Below, one piece after another: positions 1 through 7,759 of a stretch of 21,925 bases of DNA; position 1 is the stretch's first letter, and every line of letters starts with the position of its first letter. The stretch spans positions 1 through 21,925 of the forward strand of contig JBCBSS010000140.1 of assembly GCA_039819065.1 (NCBI GenBank). The letters run 5' to 3'. The position numbers and the translations under genes were made by a program. The notes under the pieces are model-generated. The model was not told where the DNA came from. It made no database searches and was given only the letters and a program-made list of their open reading frames with translations. Source of the stretch: JBCBSS01 sp039819065 (lineage in GTDB: Bacteria; Bacteroidota; Bacteroidia; Cytophagales; Cyclobacteriaceae).

Positions 1-35
1 TTACATCAAACTGTTCCTTAGCATGTTTGATGTAA
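1..35. repeat. 11-bp perfect inverted repeat at window edge
   Basis: TTACATCAAAC (1-11) is followed after 13 nt by its exact reverse complement GTTTGATGTAA (25-35), then a short A run. It overlaps the first ATG (23) of the next reading frame. It could be the hairpin of an upstream transcript's end, an operator, or the end of a larger repeat cut by the window. The pairing is seen directly; the role is unknown. Confidence 0.6.
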
Positions 36-478
36 AAACACAGATGAAGCCTGACATAGATGAAAGCCTACCAGCAGACAGGATTACACCAGATACTGAT
101 AAGGATTCACCGCTTAACAAGCTGCATACCGTAGCAAACAAGCTGTCTCCAGTGTATAAAAGAAATGATAATTTAGCTTTTGTTGTAGAGCATCGATCTG
201 CGACCCCATTCAGTAAAGCAGTTAGTACATTTCTTGGCACAAAAAGCAGTGTTTCAAGTGTAGGTAGTCAATCATTCCTTCTGCCACGTCAGAGTAGTAC
301 AGCCAAGTTGAATTCAAGCCTTAGTCTTAAACAAGCATTGGAATTCTTTACCGATAAACCCAAAGTTAATATCAAAGGCAAAACGAAAGGAAAGAAAACC
401 AAAAAGGATGCTTTGAGTAACGCGCAAAACAATAACAACAATAACAACAATAACAACAATAACGATAACAAGAAGTAA
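23..478 (+). CDS. hypothetical protein with Lys-rich linker and poly-Asn C-terminus (possibly 5'-partial)
   Basis: I do not recognise this 151-residue protein. It has no signal peptide or membrane segment. Residues 1-110 are polar and Ser/Thr-rich. Residues about 114-130 form a basic Lys/Gly stretch, and the last 20 residues are 12 consecutive Asn followed by DNKK. The reading frame is open all the way to the window edge upstream of ATG 23, so the real start may lie outside; ATG 44 (MKPDIDES) is another candidate. A hairpin (1-35) overlaps ATG 23. The gene lies 116 bp upstream of another unrecognised plus-strand gene and may be co-transcribed with it. The composition suggests a disordered, possibly structural or adaptor-like protein; no enzymatic function can be proposed. 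Confidence 0.5.
   Translation: MFDVKTQMKPDIDESLPADRITPDTDKDSPLNKLHTVANKLSPVYKRNDNLAFVVEHRSATPFSKAVSTFLGTKSSVSSVGSQSFLLPRQSSTAKLNSSLSLKQALEFFTDKPKVNIKGKTKGKKTKKDALSNAQNNNNNNNNNNNNDNKK
428..469 (+). repeat. 9-nt tandem repeat encoding an Asn tract
   Basis: Three exact copies of AACAACAAT (434-460) are flanked by partial copies (428-433 and 461-469, where one codon has become GAT). Because the unit is 9 nt, slippage would change the number of Asn residues by three without breaking the frame. Confidence 0.8.
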
Positions 479-552
479 GATCTCATAAGAGGAAGAAACC
501 GATTTGAAGTAAGAAGAGGCATAAATAAAAATCGCATTATTGAGAAGTACTT

Positions 553-566
553 AAATAAGCTTATTT
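553..566. repeat. 14-bp perfect palindrome in intergenic gap
   Basis: AAATAAGCTTATTT is a perfect 14-bp palindrome lying 29 bp before the ATG of the next gene. The position would suit a dimeric repressor operator, but AT-rich palindromes also arise by chance, and no second copy was seen in the window. Confidence 0.3.
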
Positions 567-594
567 GATAAGCCAATACAGTTGAAGAATACGC

Positions 595-1428
595 ATGACA
601 AACAAACGATACAGTTTTGCACCCCCAGTCGGACTTCAACAAATTAATGGAAAGCAGGGTGTGCCCGGTGAAGTAAGGCGCGGTGGAGAGCACTCAATTG
701 ACATTTATGATAACATCAATAAGCGTATTCATGCGTACCAAAAAGAAGGGCTGTCTTGTGAAATGGCAATATGTGACGAAGAAGATCTCACTACGGTTGC
801 GCTGACTATGGACCCTTACCTGGATCATTTGCCTGCGCTGATCAGGGTAGAAGAAACAGGCGCACAGCTTACCGATCCAAAAGAACTGGAAGAGGCCCAC
901 ATATATTTTAAAGGAAAAGAACATATTCCTTCTATATGGGCAGCCTACCTGGCCACAGGTGATTATCCACCCTTTCTTTTCGAGCATACCAGCTTTATCA
1001 ACTACTTCGGAGAAAAAGAGGTCGTGCTTATAGACCTCTACCGTCCTCCATGGAAGCCTTACTATACCAGCGATGTGTTTTTCAGCCAGTGGTTAAGGGT
1101 TTTGGGAGAAGAAGAAAAGGTGCAATACCTACCGGATACCTTTCCTGAAACATTCTACATTAATAATGTCACCAATATCGATACCATCAAGGAACTGGAG
1201 AAAATGCTGAGAGAGGCCGATGAAGACGTCTGCATAAAGCAACCCGGGGAGATCCGAAACTGGGCTTTGCTGAAAAATACACCCCATTTGAAATGTGTGC
1301 TTAACATCCTCAAGGATTTCAACCAGATCAAAGCTTTAGATGGGCGAACTGGTTATGGGATTAATACCGTTCAATGCTATCGGCAAGACACGGTCTACAA
1401 TCTCAAAATGAAAATAGGAAGGGAGTAG
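595..1428 (+). CDS. hypothetical cytoplasmic protein
   Basis: This is a 277-residue soluble protein that I do not recognise. It lacks a signal peptide and membrane segments and is rich in acidic and aromatic residues. The N-terminal 35 residues look flexible; the rest has the alternating hydrophobic pattern of a folded alpha/beta protein, with a run near residues 140-165 rich in Pro, Tyr and Trp. Codon pattern and length support a real gene. It follows the Asn-repeat gene by 116 bp on the same strand and ends 6 bp from the stop codon of the convergent SET-domain gene, so transcripts of the two probably overlap. No function is proposed. Confidence 0.75.
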   Translation: MTNKRYSFAPPVGLQQINGKQGVPGEVRRGGEHSIDIYDNINKRIHAYQKEGLSCEMAICDEEDLTTVALTMDPYLDHLPALIRVEETGAQLTDPKELEEAHIYFKGKEHIPSIWAAYLATGDYPPFLFEHTSFINYFGEKEVVLIDLYRPPWKPYYTSDVFFSQWLRVLGEEEKVQYLPDTFPETFYINNVTNIDTIKELEKMLREADEDVCIKQPGEIRNWALLKNTPHLKCVLNILKDFNQIKALDGRTGYGINTVQCYRQDTVYNLKMKIGRE

Positions 1429-1434
1429 TGCTAT

Positions 1435-2097
1435 TTACCAGCTAAGCTTCTTTCTTTTTCTCCAATATCGCTGCCCATAGCTCACCCGAAACTCTTCCCC
1501 TGCTTGAATATCTCTCTTGGCTATAAAGACGACGTGCCAGTTGCCACCATGAAAAACCCGCTCTGTTCTTAGAGAAGGCCTGTCGCTATGGTTGACAAAT
1601 CGCATTTCGTTGCCATAAATGGCAGCATTCAATGATATCTTTTCTGGCAATGATTCCTGAAAATCACCTCCTTTAGGGTAACTCCATGCGTAAGCACTGT
1701 TTTCAACTTCATTTCTGTATTGTATCAGACCTGTGTATTCACCCACAAATTCATCTTTAGAAACACCCTCCGTAGCAAAATAACCATAGCCAACCTCATG
1801 CGAAATAAACTTTATCACACCCGGCGCTACATAGCTGCGGCCAATCAGATGACCATATTTTTCACTCAATTGATCATATTTGTCAGGGTCTTCATGGTAG
1901 AATGGAAGGTCATCTATGGATATGTTTTGCAAATGCCTGCAGTTATCAGCAAACACTATTTGAGGGGCGTACACCAAGTTAAGATCATCAAAGAACTTTT
2001 GGGTATCGGAAACAGTAATATCGTTTTTGGGTCGAGTCGATTTTGGTAGAGTTTTACCCCGTTTGGTTTTGCCAATAATTCTGGGACGTTCGGGCAT
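1435..2097 (-). CDS. SET domain-containing protein (putative protein-lysine methyltransferase)
   Basis: The protein is 220 residues. Residues 1-25 are very basic (RGKTLPKSTRPK), residues 26-90 form an unassigned N-terminal part, and residues about 92-210 carry a SET domain. Visible SET signatures are the GYGYFAT segment (103-109), VGEYTG (118-123), RFVNHSDRPS (166-175, the knot motif in the SAM site), and GEEFRVSYG (200-208), with Tyr207 at the position of the catalytic Tyr. A basic tail (RYWRKRKK) follows. Members of the family transfer methyl groups from S-adenosylmethionine to lysine side chains. The substrate here is unknown; the basic ends would suit binding to nucleic acid or acidic proteins. 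No pre-SET or post-SET cysteine cluster is seen. It is convergent with the upstream gene with 6 bp between stop codons. Confidence 0.88.
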   Translation of the reverse strand: MPERPRIIGKTKRGKTLPKSTRPKNDITVSDTQKFFDDLNLVYAPQIVFADNCRHLQNISIDDLPFYHEDPDKYDQLSEKYGHLIGRSYVAPGVIKFISHEVGYGYFATEGVSKDEFVGEYTGLIQYRNEVENSAYAWSYPKGGDFQESLPEKISLNAAIYGNEMRFVNHSDRPSLRTERVFHGGNWHVVFIAKRDIQAGEEFRVSYGQRYWRKRKKLSW

Positions 2098-2352
2098 GTT
2101 TTCTATTTAGTCAGCTACTGAAACATAAATTTATATTTAAGCACCGACTAACCTCTCTACTTTTCCATGGATTTGATAATCTATTACAAAAAAATATTTT
2201 ATCAACAGGTGATGGATTGGGCTGATCATTGGCTGTCCAAGTCCTCTTAAACCGAAGGCCTACAATAACTACCAGTCCGTAAAAAATTACCTGTATTTAT
2301 TGCTTCGAAAGACTTAATTTTCTGCTCAAAATAACCAACCTATACGCTGCTG

Positions 2353-3594
2353 ATGGACTACTTCGTAATTGCCAGTATTTTAGTTTTTATATCTGCCTTA
2401 TTCGGTTATTGGAACGTCAGGTTTTTTAGACTGCCTAACACCATTGGTCTTACCACCATTACCATCCTGTTTACATTAGGTGTCTTCGTCTTGAGCTATT
2501 TTGATGACACACTCCTAGAGGCTGAACGGTTTATCATTGCTAAAATTGACTTCAAAGTAGTACTGCTTGATATCATGCTCAGCTTTCTACTTTTCGCAGG
2601 TGCACTTCATACTGACGTACAAAAGTTGACCGAGCAGCGCTGGCCCGTTTTGGTGTTTGCCACCTTTGGTGTGTTGGTTTCTACTTTCTTAATTGGTGCA
2701 TCTACTTATTACCTGCTATTAGCCTTTGGGCTTGAGATCAAGTTCATTTATTGCCTGCTGTTCGGTGCCTTAATCACCCCTACTGATCCTATAGCTGTTC
2801 TGGGGATCCTTAAAAAAGCAGGTGCCCCTAAAAAGCTTGAAATCAAGATTGTAGGTGAGTCACTCTTCAACGACGGAGTTGGTGTGGTGATCTTTCTCAC
2901 CATTTTCGGCCTAGCCAGTGATCCGGAAGCAACATTTTCCGCAGGTAGTGTACTTAAGCTTTTTGTGGTAGAAGTCTTTGGAGGAGTAGCGCTTGGTGCC
3001 TTTCTAGGCTGGGGTACTTACCGGTTGATGAAAACGATAGATGACTACAACATTGAAGTCATTATTTCCTTAGCTACGGTAATGTCGGGAACAGTAGTAG
3101 CCACCTATCTTCATGTTTCTGCACCACTGGCTATGGTCGTGGCAGGACTAATTATTGGAGGTACAAAGACCAGGGAAATAGCCATGTCGGACATTACTGA
3201 AAGATATGTAGATAAGTTTTGGGAGCTCATTGATATGCTGTTGAACGCTATACTATTTGTACTGATCGGTATGGAGTTATTAGTCATTGATTTTAATGCG
3301 ACCTACATTCTGGTGGGCGTGGTTGCCATTCCGGTAACGCTTTTGTGCAGGTATGTCTCCCTGCTAGGCCCAGTAAGTATATTCAGGAAAAAACTCGATT
3401 TTGTACCCAACACTGCCCTTATCATGACATGGGGCGGTCTTCGAGGTGCCATATCCATTGCTTTAGCGCTTGGGCTTACAGATGAAATGGGGCGAGACCT
3501 ATTTCTGGTCATGACCTACGTAATCGTCATATTCTCAATTATAGCCCAAGGGCTGACGGTAGAAAAGCTGATTAAGAAATTAAAACTCAAGTGA
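2353..3594 (+). CDS. cation:proton antiporter, CPA1/NhaP type
   Basis: This 413-residue integral membrane protein has about 11-13 hydrophobic segments across its length. It carries the hallmarks of CPA1 Na+/H+ exchangers: FAGALHTD (81-88), ITPTDPIAVL (141-150), the ESLFNDGVGVV motif (169-179) with the Asn-Asp pair at 173-174 that binds the transported cation, and GGLRGAIS (361-368) in a late transmembrane helix. It exchanges cytoplasmic Na+ (or K+/Li+) for protons at the inner membrane in pH and salt homeostasis. It is shorter than members with a long cytoplasmic C-terminal domain and ends in a basic tail (KLIKKLKLK). It stands alone, divergent from the SET gene with 255 bp between. The family is certain; ion preference cannot be read from sequence. 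Confidence 0.93.
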   Translation: MDYFVIASILVFISALFGYWNVRFFRLPNTIGLTTITILFTLGVFVLSYFDDTLLEAERFIIAKIDFKVVLLDIMLSFLLFAGALHTDVQKLTEQRWPVLVFATFGVLVSTFLIGASTYYLLLAFGLEIKFIYCLLFGALITPTDPIAVLGILKKAGAPKKLEIKIVGESLFNDGVGVVIFLTIFGLASDPEATFSAGSVLKLFVVEVFGGVALGAFLGWGTYRLMKTIDDYNIEVIISLATVMSGTVVATYLHVSAPLAMVVAGLIIGGTKTREIAMSDITERYVDKFWELIDMLLNAILFVLIGMELLVIDFNATYILVGVVAIPVTLLCRYVSLLGPVSIFRKKLDFVPNTALIMTWGGLRGAISIALALGLTDEMGRDLFLVMTYVIVIFSIIAQGLTVEKLIKKLKLK

Positions 3595-3629
3595 CGCTTC
3601 AGTCGGTGTAATCTGAATGGAGTCGTCAC
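3591..3629 (+). terminator. weak stem structure after antiporter gene
   Basis: GTGACG (3591-3596, overlapping the stop codon) pairs with CGTCAC (3624-3629), and inside it TTCAG (3598-3602) pairs with CTGAA (3613-3617). There is no following T run, so this is at best a weak or factor-dependent terminator. Confidence 0.25.
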
Positions 3630-3780
3630 ACTTAGAGATGAGTAGACTTACTGCTAGAATTGTCTAAGCGATTAAATGAGGCATATTCGCCTTCATGGTC
3701 ATAAAATCGGTTTAAAAAAAATGCATAGTTCCACCACCCTACCTGATATGAGACGGCCGGAATTTGCAATGAAAGTGATG

Positions 3781-4566
3781 CTAGTCTATTTGTGTAATGG
3801 TGACGGTGTTATCACTTTTGATAATACCGTAAATGGTCTTTCTTTTTAGCGATTTGTCGATAGCAATGCCCTGTCCGTGTATGTTGATGGGAATGGTATC
3901 TGTCCAATTCAATGTGTATCCGATTTCTGGCAGCTTAAGTACGTACAACTCTGGCGCATCATGCCCTGTACAATATATCAATCCATTGGCGTCTATGAAG
4001 CCTCCGGAGTTACTTCTCCCTGCGAACTTCTCTATCAAAGCCTTAGGAAATAACCAGGACTCCATTCGTTGCCAATGCTCATCAAATTTGATGAGCGTAG
4101 TCCAGTTATTGTCCTTGCCCTCCGTGCTTCCACGGCCTGTATAGTGTGCAAAAGCAACGTACCAATGCCCCTGATACCGATCTATCCAGGTAGCAGAACC
4201 CACGTAGATGCCGAAACTGTGTGAATCAATGTGAGTCATGCTTTCTGGGTCAAAAACCTCTATAGAGCTGGCCATCGGCGATTCAGGGTAGTTCGAATTA
4301 GCACAATACAATTTCCCATCAATGATTACGCCGCTGTTGAGGTGAACTACTCCCTTATCCGACCCTTCCCATACCCCTACCTTTTTACCATCAACCTTCT
4401 GGTGCTTGGTAATAGCGCTATTATTGATCACGAAAAAATAATCCTCGGATACAGCAACACCTTGCCTGGCCTCATCTACTTCAAACTGCTTTAGTTGTCG
4501 GCTATTTTGTGCACTAAGTGCCCCAGTTAGAAGCCAGGCCGTGGCAAAAAAAATGATCTTTTTCAT
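3781..4566 (-). CDS. secreted beta-propeller-like protein of the receptor operon
   Basis: The product is 261 residues with a clean Sec signal peptide (MKKIIFFATAWLLTGALSAQ, cleavage after about residue 19). The mature part has repeated beta-strand units with pairs such as FIDANGLIYCTGHD, GVIIDGKLYCANSN and HWYVAFAHYTG, typical of a beta-propeller in which each blade ends in an aromatic/Gly-rich strand. Similar periplasmic or secreted propeller proteins of Bacteroidota are sometimes labelled cycloisomerase or phytase-like, but I see no diagnostic active-site motif, so function stays open. It is the last gene of a minus-strand set after the TonB-dependent receptor, from which it is separated by 95 bp holding a strong hairpin. 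Position implies that it binds or processes the ligand of that receptor. Confidence 0.75.
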   Translation of the reverse strand: MKKIIFFATAWLLTGALSAQNSRQLKQFEVDEARQGVAVSEDYFFVINNSAITKHQKVDGKKVGVWEGSDKGVVHLNSGVIIDGKLYCANSNYPESPMASSIEVFDPESMTHIDSHSFGIYVGSATWIDRYQGHWYVAFAHYTGRGSTEGKDNNWTTLIKFDEHWQRMESWLFPKALIEKFAGRSNSGGFIDANGLIYCTGHDAPELYVLKLPEIGYTLNWTDTIPINIHGQGIAIDKSLKRKTIYGIIKSDNTVTITQID

Positions 4567-4584
4567 GTTAAGGTTCTATAATTA

Positions 4585-4652
4585 AGGCTGCCTTAAAAGC
4601 TGTTATTTTGAACTTAATAACGTCTCTGAGCCAAGTACTTTTAAGACAGCCT
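4585..4652 (-). promoter_or_regulatory. intercistronic hairpin between receptor and propeller genes
   Basis: Two 15-nt arms, AGGCTGCCTTAAAAG (4585-4599) and CTTTTAAGACAGCCT (4638-4652), pair with one mismatch that becomes a G-U pair in the minus-strand RNA. The loop holds a second stem, GTTATT (4602-4607) with AATAAC (4616-4621). It begins 9 nt after the receptor stop codon and ends 18 nt before the propeller ATG. There is no U run on the minus strand, so an mRNA-stabilising or processing element, or leaky attenuator, fits better than a plain terminator. The arm sequence also resembles ends of IS1182-type elements, so a mobile-element remnant is possible. Confidence 0.6.
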
Positions 4653-4661
4653 CTTCAACTG

Positions 4662-7634
4662 TTACAAATGGAATTCTATGCCTAACAGGCCCCAAAAACC
4701 ATAACTTTCTGTTTCATGAATCCTGGAAAACTGGTCTGAAGGTCGGCCATTGACCTCGGTGTTTGACTCATTAGTGAGATTATTCATTTGCAGCCTTAGG
4801 CTGAATTGATCATTTATCTTATAGGCTACAGAAAAGTCAAGGTGAAAAGTCTGATCGAGCCAAATGTTCTCGTTGATGTCATCGCCATCAGCATCTTCAA
4901 ACTTGTTAAATATAAAATGGCGATAGACTCCTCCTATGACAGCCGATAAACCAATTTTCGGATTGTCATAGAGCAGTGATAAATTCCCTATATGCCTGGG
5001 GCTATTGGCCAATGGCAGTGCATCCCTGTCATCACCAAAATCAGCCTGAGTATCAGTAAAGGTATAATTGGCATTGACGCTGATCCATTTCAACATAGGC
5101 ATTTTCAGAATAGATAAGCTTTGATTGATGGAAGTCTCAAAGCCAAAAACACTTCCCTCGCCGCCATTGGTGAGGCTTTCTATGGGTAGCCCAGTGTCTG
5201 GGTTGGTACCAATTTGCTCCCGTACGATGAAGTTATTCAAGTCCTTGGCAAACACGCCGAAAGTAAATACGCCCAGGCGATTCGAATAATGCTCGAACAT
5301 CAGGTCGTAACTCTGTGCTGTCACGGGTCTGAGGTCCGGGTTGCCTTCAAAATCGCTATCATCACCGAATCTTGAAGCAGGTACTAAGTCGGTATAATTA
5401 GGTCGACTCAAACCAGAAGAATAGGCGGCCCGTAATTGGCTTTTGTTGTTGAATCGATAGGTGAGGTGAACCGAAGGTAAAAAGTTGGTATAGACCCGTC
5501 CGCCCTCTGTTTGATCTTGCACCAGTGTATAATCTGTAGATGTTCGTTCGACCCTCACACCTGCCAAAGAGCTGAACTTACCAGTCCAGTTCGTAGTATT
5601 CATGATGTAGCCAGCAAACACACCTTCAGAGGCCTGATAACTTTGTCCACTGTTAATGAAATCAACATCTGAGGATGATTCATCAAGGTTAAGTTGTTCT
5701 ACCAAAGCCTGGTTAAAGTGTACATCAGCAAAGCCGAATTGCCCACTTTGTACAGACGGTTCCTGGCTTTCATCTACAAAACCAGGCCTGAGGTCAGCTT
5801 CTCGAAAGTCGCGGTTCAATTCACGGTATTTCACTCCAAACTTCATTGTCGATTTACCTTCCAGCTTAAGAGGGAAATTCATGTTGAAACCACCGGTAGA
5901 ATTGGTCTCCTCCGTAAACCTTGGATCAAAGCGTAAGCTGTTAAAACCTAAAGGTTCGTCCAAGTCAAAAGCACTTTGTGTGTTAAGGTTAGCCTGTTCT
6001 TCACGCGTTAGGTTGTCTAAAAAAGGGTTATCATCCCTGAATCGCCATTCTGTTCTATCCGGAAGATCTTCGCTCCCTTTGGCATAAGATCCGAAATAGT
6101 CAAACTCCACTCTGCCCACTTTATGCTCCCCTAATAATTGATAGAACTGCAGTTGTTGATCTTCAACTCTGTTTCGCGTTCTGCGTTCCTCCCTACCCGG
6201 TAAATTGAATATCGCTTGCCTTCTGATCTCGTCATCTACATAGCTATTATAGTTAGTAGTCAGTATCCACTTATGTTTAGGGCTAAGTTTGAAATCGAAG
6301 TTTCCGACTAGGCCATATCGTTCCCTATTTACGTCGTAATCGGTCGTTCTTCTTCTGGAAAGTATGTTTTCGGCGATATTCTCAAATCTTTGAGAGTTGA
6401 AAACAGAACCGCGATCTGTGTTGAAATAGCTGCCAGATATAAGCGCACCGAACTTTCCGTTGGCAAATCGCTTCGACGCTACCCCGGAGAAAGAGACAAT
6501 ATCTCTTCCGAATGTTCGTATTTCAGACTCTTGTTGATTAAACCCATATCCTGCATATAACTCAAGTTCTGGCTCATTCGAGGCTTCCCGGAGCTTAAAA
6601 TCTACCATACCGCCGAGCGCATCGGCATCGAGATCTGGTGTTAGTGCTTTAGTTACAGTAATGGTTTGTATCAAATATGATTGTACTAAATCCAAGCCTA
6701 CAGCACGACCAGCATCTGGTTCTATACTAGGCATGCGCTGCCCATTGATCGTCAGCGCGTTGAACTGTTCCGAAACACCACGGATCTGAACGAACTCTCC
6801 TTCCCCCTGGTCACGTGTGATGGACACACCTGGCAGACGCTGTACCGTTTCTGCGGCACTTACATCCGGGTAGCGTAGAAATTGCTCATTGTCCACTACA
6901 TTTTTGATATTCAAGGCTGACTTTTGATTGTTGAGTGCTTTGGCCTGACCACGTGTGAGTATCCCGTAGACGGTTACACCCTCAAGTTCTGAGACATTTT
7001 CGACTAAAGCCACGTCCATTAAGGTGGTTTGTCCTCCTACAATATTGACCATTACTTCCTGGTCATTGTATCCTAGATATTGTACCAGTAGAATAAAACT
7101 ACCCTCGGGCAGTCTCATTGAAAATCTCCCGTCTGCACCGGTTATTGTACCCTTATCCAATCCTTTGATCATCACACTGGCGAAAGGCAGAATATTATTG
7201 TTCGCATCAGTAATGGTGCCTTCTACCGCCCCAAGCTCTGTCTCTTTTGAGTTCGGACGTGCGGTTTTGCGCGTACTCTTTTTCAATATGATCTTGTTCT
7301 TCACAGAACCGTATGTGACATCATCCGGCAAGAGATCATCTAGTACCTTTTTCAAAGGTTGACTCGCATATTGCTTATTTACCTTTTGATCAAGAGTGAT
7401 TTTACTCTTGCTATAGACAAAGATAATATCAGCTTGCTTTTCAATTTTTGTCAAGATGTCTTCAATAGCCAAGTTTTGAACGTTCAGCGTGATCTCTTTT
7501 TTCAGGACCAGGTTTTGGCCTACAGATTCCGTAGCTGTAACGGAACCAGCCACGATAATGAGCACTACTAAGGCTAGTACAGTAGATCTCATGATGAGAA
7601 CTAATTGTTTGGTTTTCAGTATTTGTTTGGTCAT
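4662..7634 (-). CDS. TonB-dependent receptor with STN and carboxypeptidase-like domains
   Basis: From ATG 7634 the product is 990 residues. A signal peptide lies around residues 13-36 (hydrophobic core STVLALVVLIIVAG), followed by an STN domain (about 47-118; ITLNVQNLAIEDIL), a CarboxypepD_reg-like beta-sandwich (about 136-210; GTITDANNNILPFASVMIKG), a plug (about 235-370; AAETVQRLPGVSITRDQGEG, QIRGVSEQFNALTINGQRMPS) and a 22-strand barrel ending in an aromatic/hydrophobic terminus (GIEFHL). The STN domain is what FecR-type anti-sigma factors contact, so this is a signalling transducer as well as an importer. The frame stays open upstream to ATG 7757, two nucleotides after the fecR stop; that start would put the signal peptide beyond residue 55, so I prefer 7634 (ATG 7592 is also possible). 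Ligand unknown: siderophore, vitamin or glycan cannot be told apart. Confidence 0.93.
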   Translation of the reverse strand: MTKQILKTKQLVLIMRSTVLALVVLIIVAGSVTATESVGQNLVLKKEITLNVQNLAIEDILTKIEKQADIIFVYSKSKITLDQKVNKQYASQPLKKVLDDLLPDDVTYGSVKNKIILKKSTRKTARPNSKETELGAVEGTITDANNNILPFASVMIKGLDKGTITGADGRFSMRLPEGSFILLVQYLGYNDQEVMVNIVGGQTTLMDVALVENVSELEGVTVYGILTRGQAKALNNQKSALNIKNVVDNEQFLRYPDVSAAETVQRLPGVSITRDQGEGEFVQIRGVSEQFNALTINGQRMPSIEPDAGRAVGLDLVQSYLIQTITVTKALTPDLDADALGGMVDFKLREASNEPELELYAGYGFNQQESEIRTFGRDIVSFSGVASKRFANGKFGALISGSYFNTDRGSVFNSQRFENIAENILSRRRTTDYDVNRERYGLVGNFDFKLSPKHKWILTTNYNSYVDDEIRRQAIFNLPGREERRTRNRVEDQQLQFYQLLGEHKVGRVEFDYFGSYAKGSEDLPDRTEWRFRDDNPFLDNLTREEQANLNTQSAFDLDEPLGFNSLRFDPRFTEETNSTGGFNMNFPLKLEGKSTMKFGVKYRELNRDFREADLRPGFVDESQEPSVQSGQFGFADVHFNQALVEQLNLDESSSDVDFINSGQSYQASEGVFAGYIMNTTNWTGKFSSLAGVRVERTSTDYTLVQDQTEGGRVYTNFLPSVHLTYRFNNKSQLRAAYSSGLSRPNYTDLVPASRFGDDSDFEGNPDLRPVTAQSYDLMFEHYSNRLGVFTFGVFAKDLNNFIVREQIGTNPDTGLPIESLTNGGEGSVFGFETSINQSLSILKMPMLKWISVNANYTFTDTQADFGDDRDALPLANSPRHIGNLSLLYDNPKIGLSAVIGGVYRHFIFNKFEDADGDDINENIWLDQTFHLDFSVAYKINDQFSLRLQMNNLTNESNTEVNGRPSDQFSRIHETESYGFWGLLGIEFHL

Positions 7635-7677
7635 TTTTAAAGCATAATTAGTGTGTAAAAAATCATTTGGTTTTTTG

Positions 7678-7703
7678 ACCGGCAGTATCCCCATACTGTC
7701 GGT
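7678..7703 (-). promoter_or_regulatory. hairpin between FecR and receptor genes
   Basis: CCGGCAGTAT (7679-7688) pairs with ATACTGTCGG (7693-7702) around a CCCC loop, with one G-U pair, and A7678/T7703 extends it. In minus-strand RNA it lies after the fecR stop and before the preferred receptor start at 7634. The eight-T run (7703-7710) follows it only on the plus strand, where it has the form of an intrinsic terminator against antisense transcription. On the minus strand it is more likely a processing or stability element. Confidence 0.55.
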
Positions 7704-7759
7704 TTTTTTTATTTCATAGGCACTTGGTTTATGGTCAATTCCTTTTTTGTCTGTCATTA

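Noticed and set aside
428..469. Asn-repeat tract as a CRISPR-like or intergenic repeat
   Set aside because: The unit is 9 nt, lies in frame in a coding sequence and has no spacers.
5656..6087. 143-codon plus-strand frame inside the TonB receptor gene
   Set aside because: Composition is Ser/Lys/Leu-rich shadow translation of barrel codons, antisense to a certain gene, without leader or domain.
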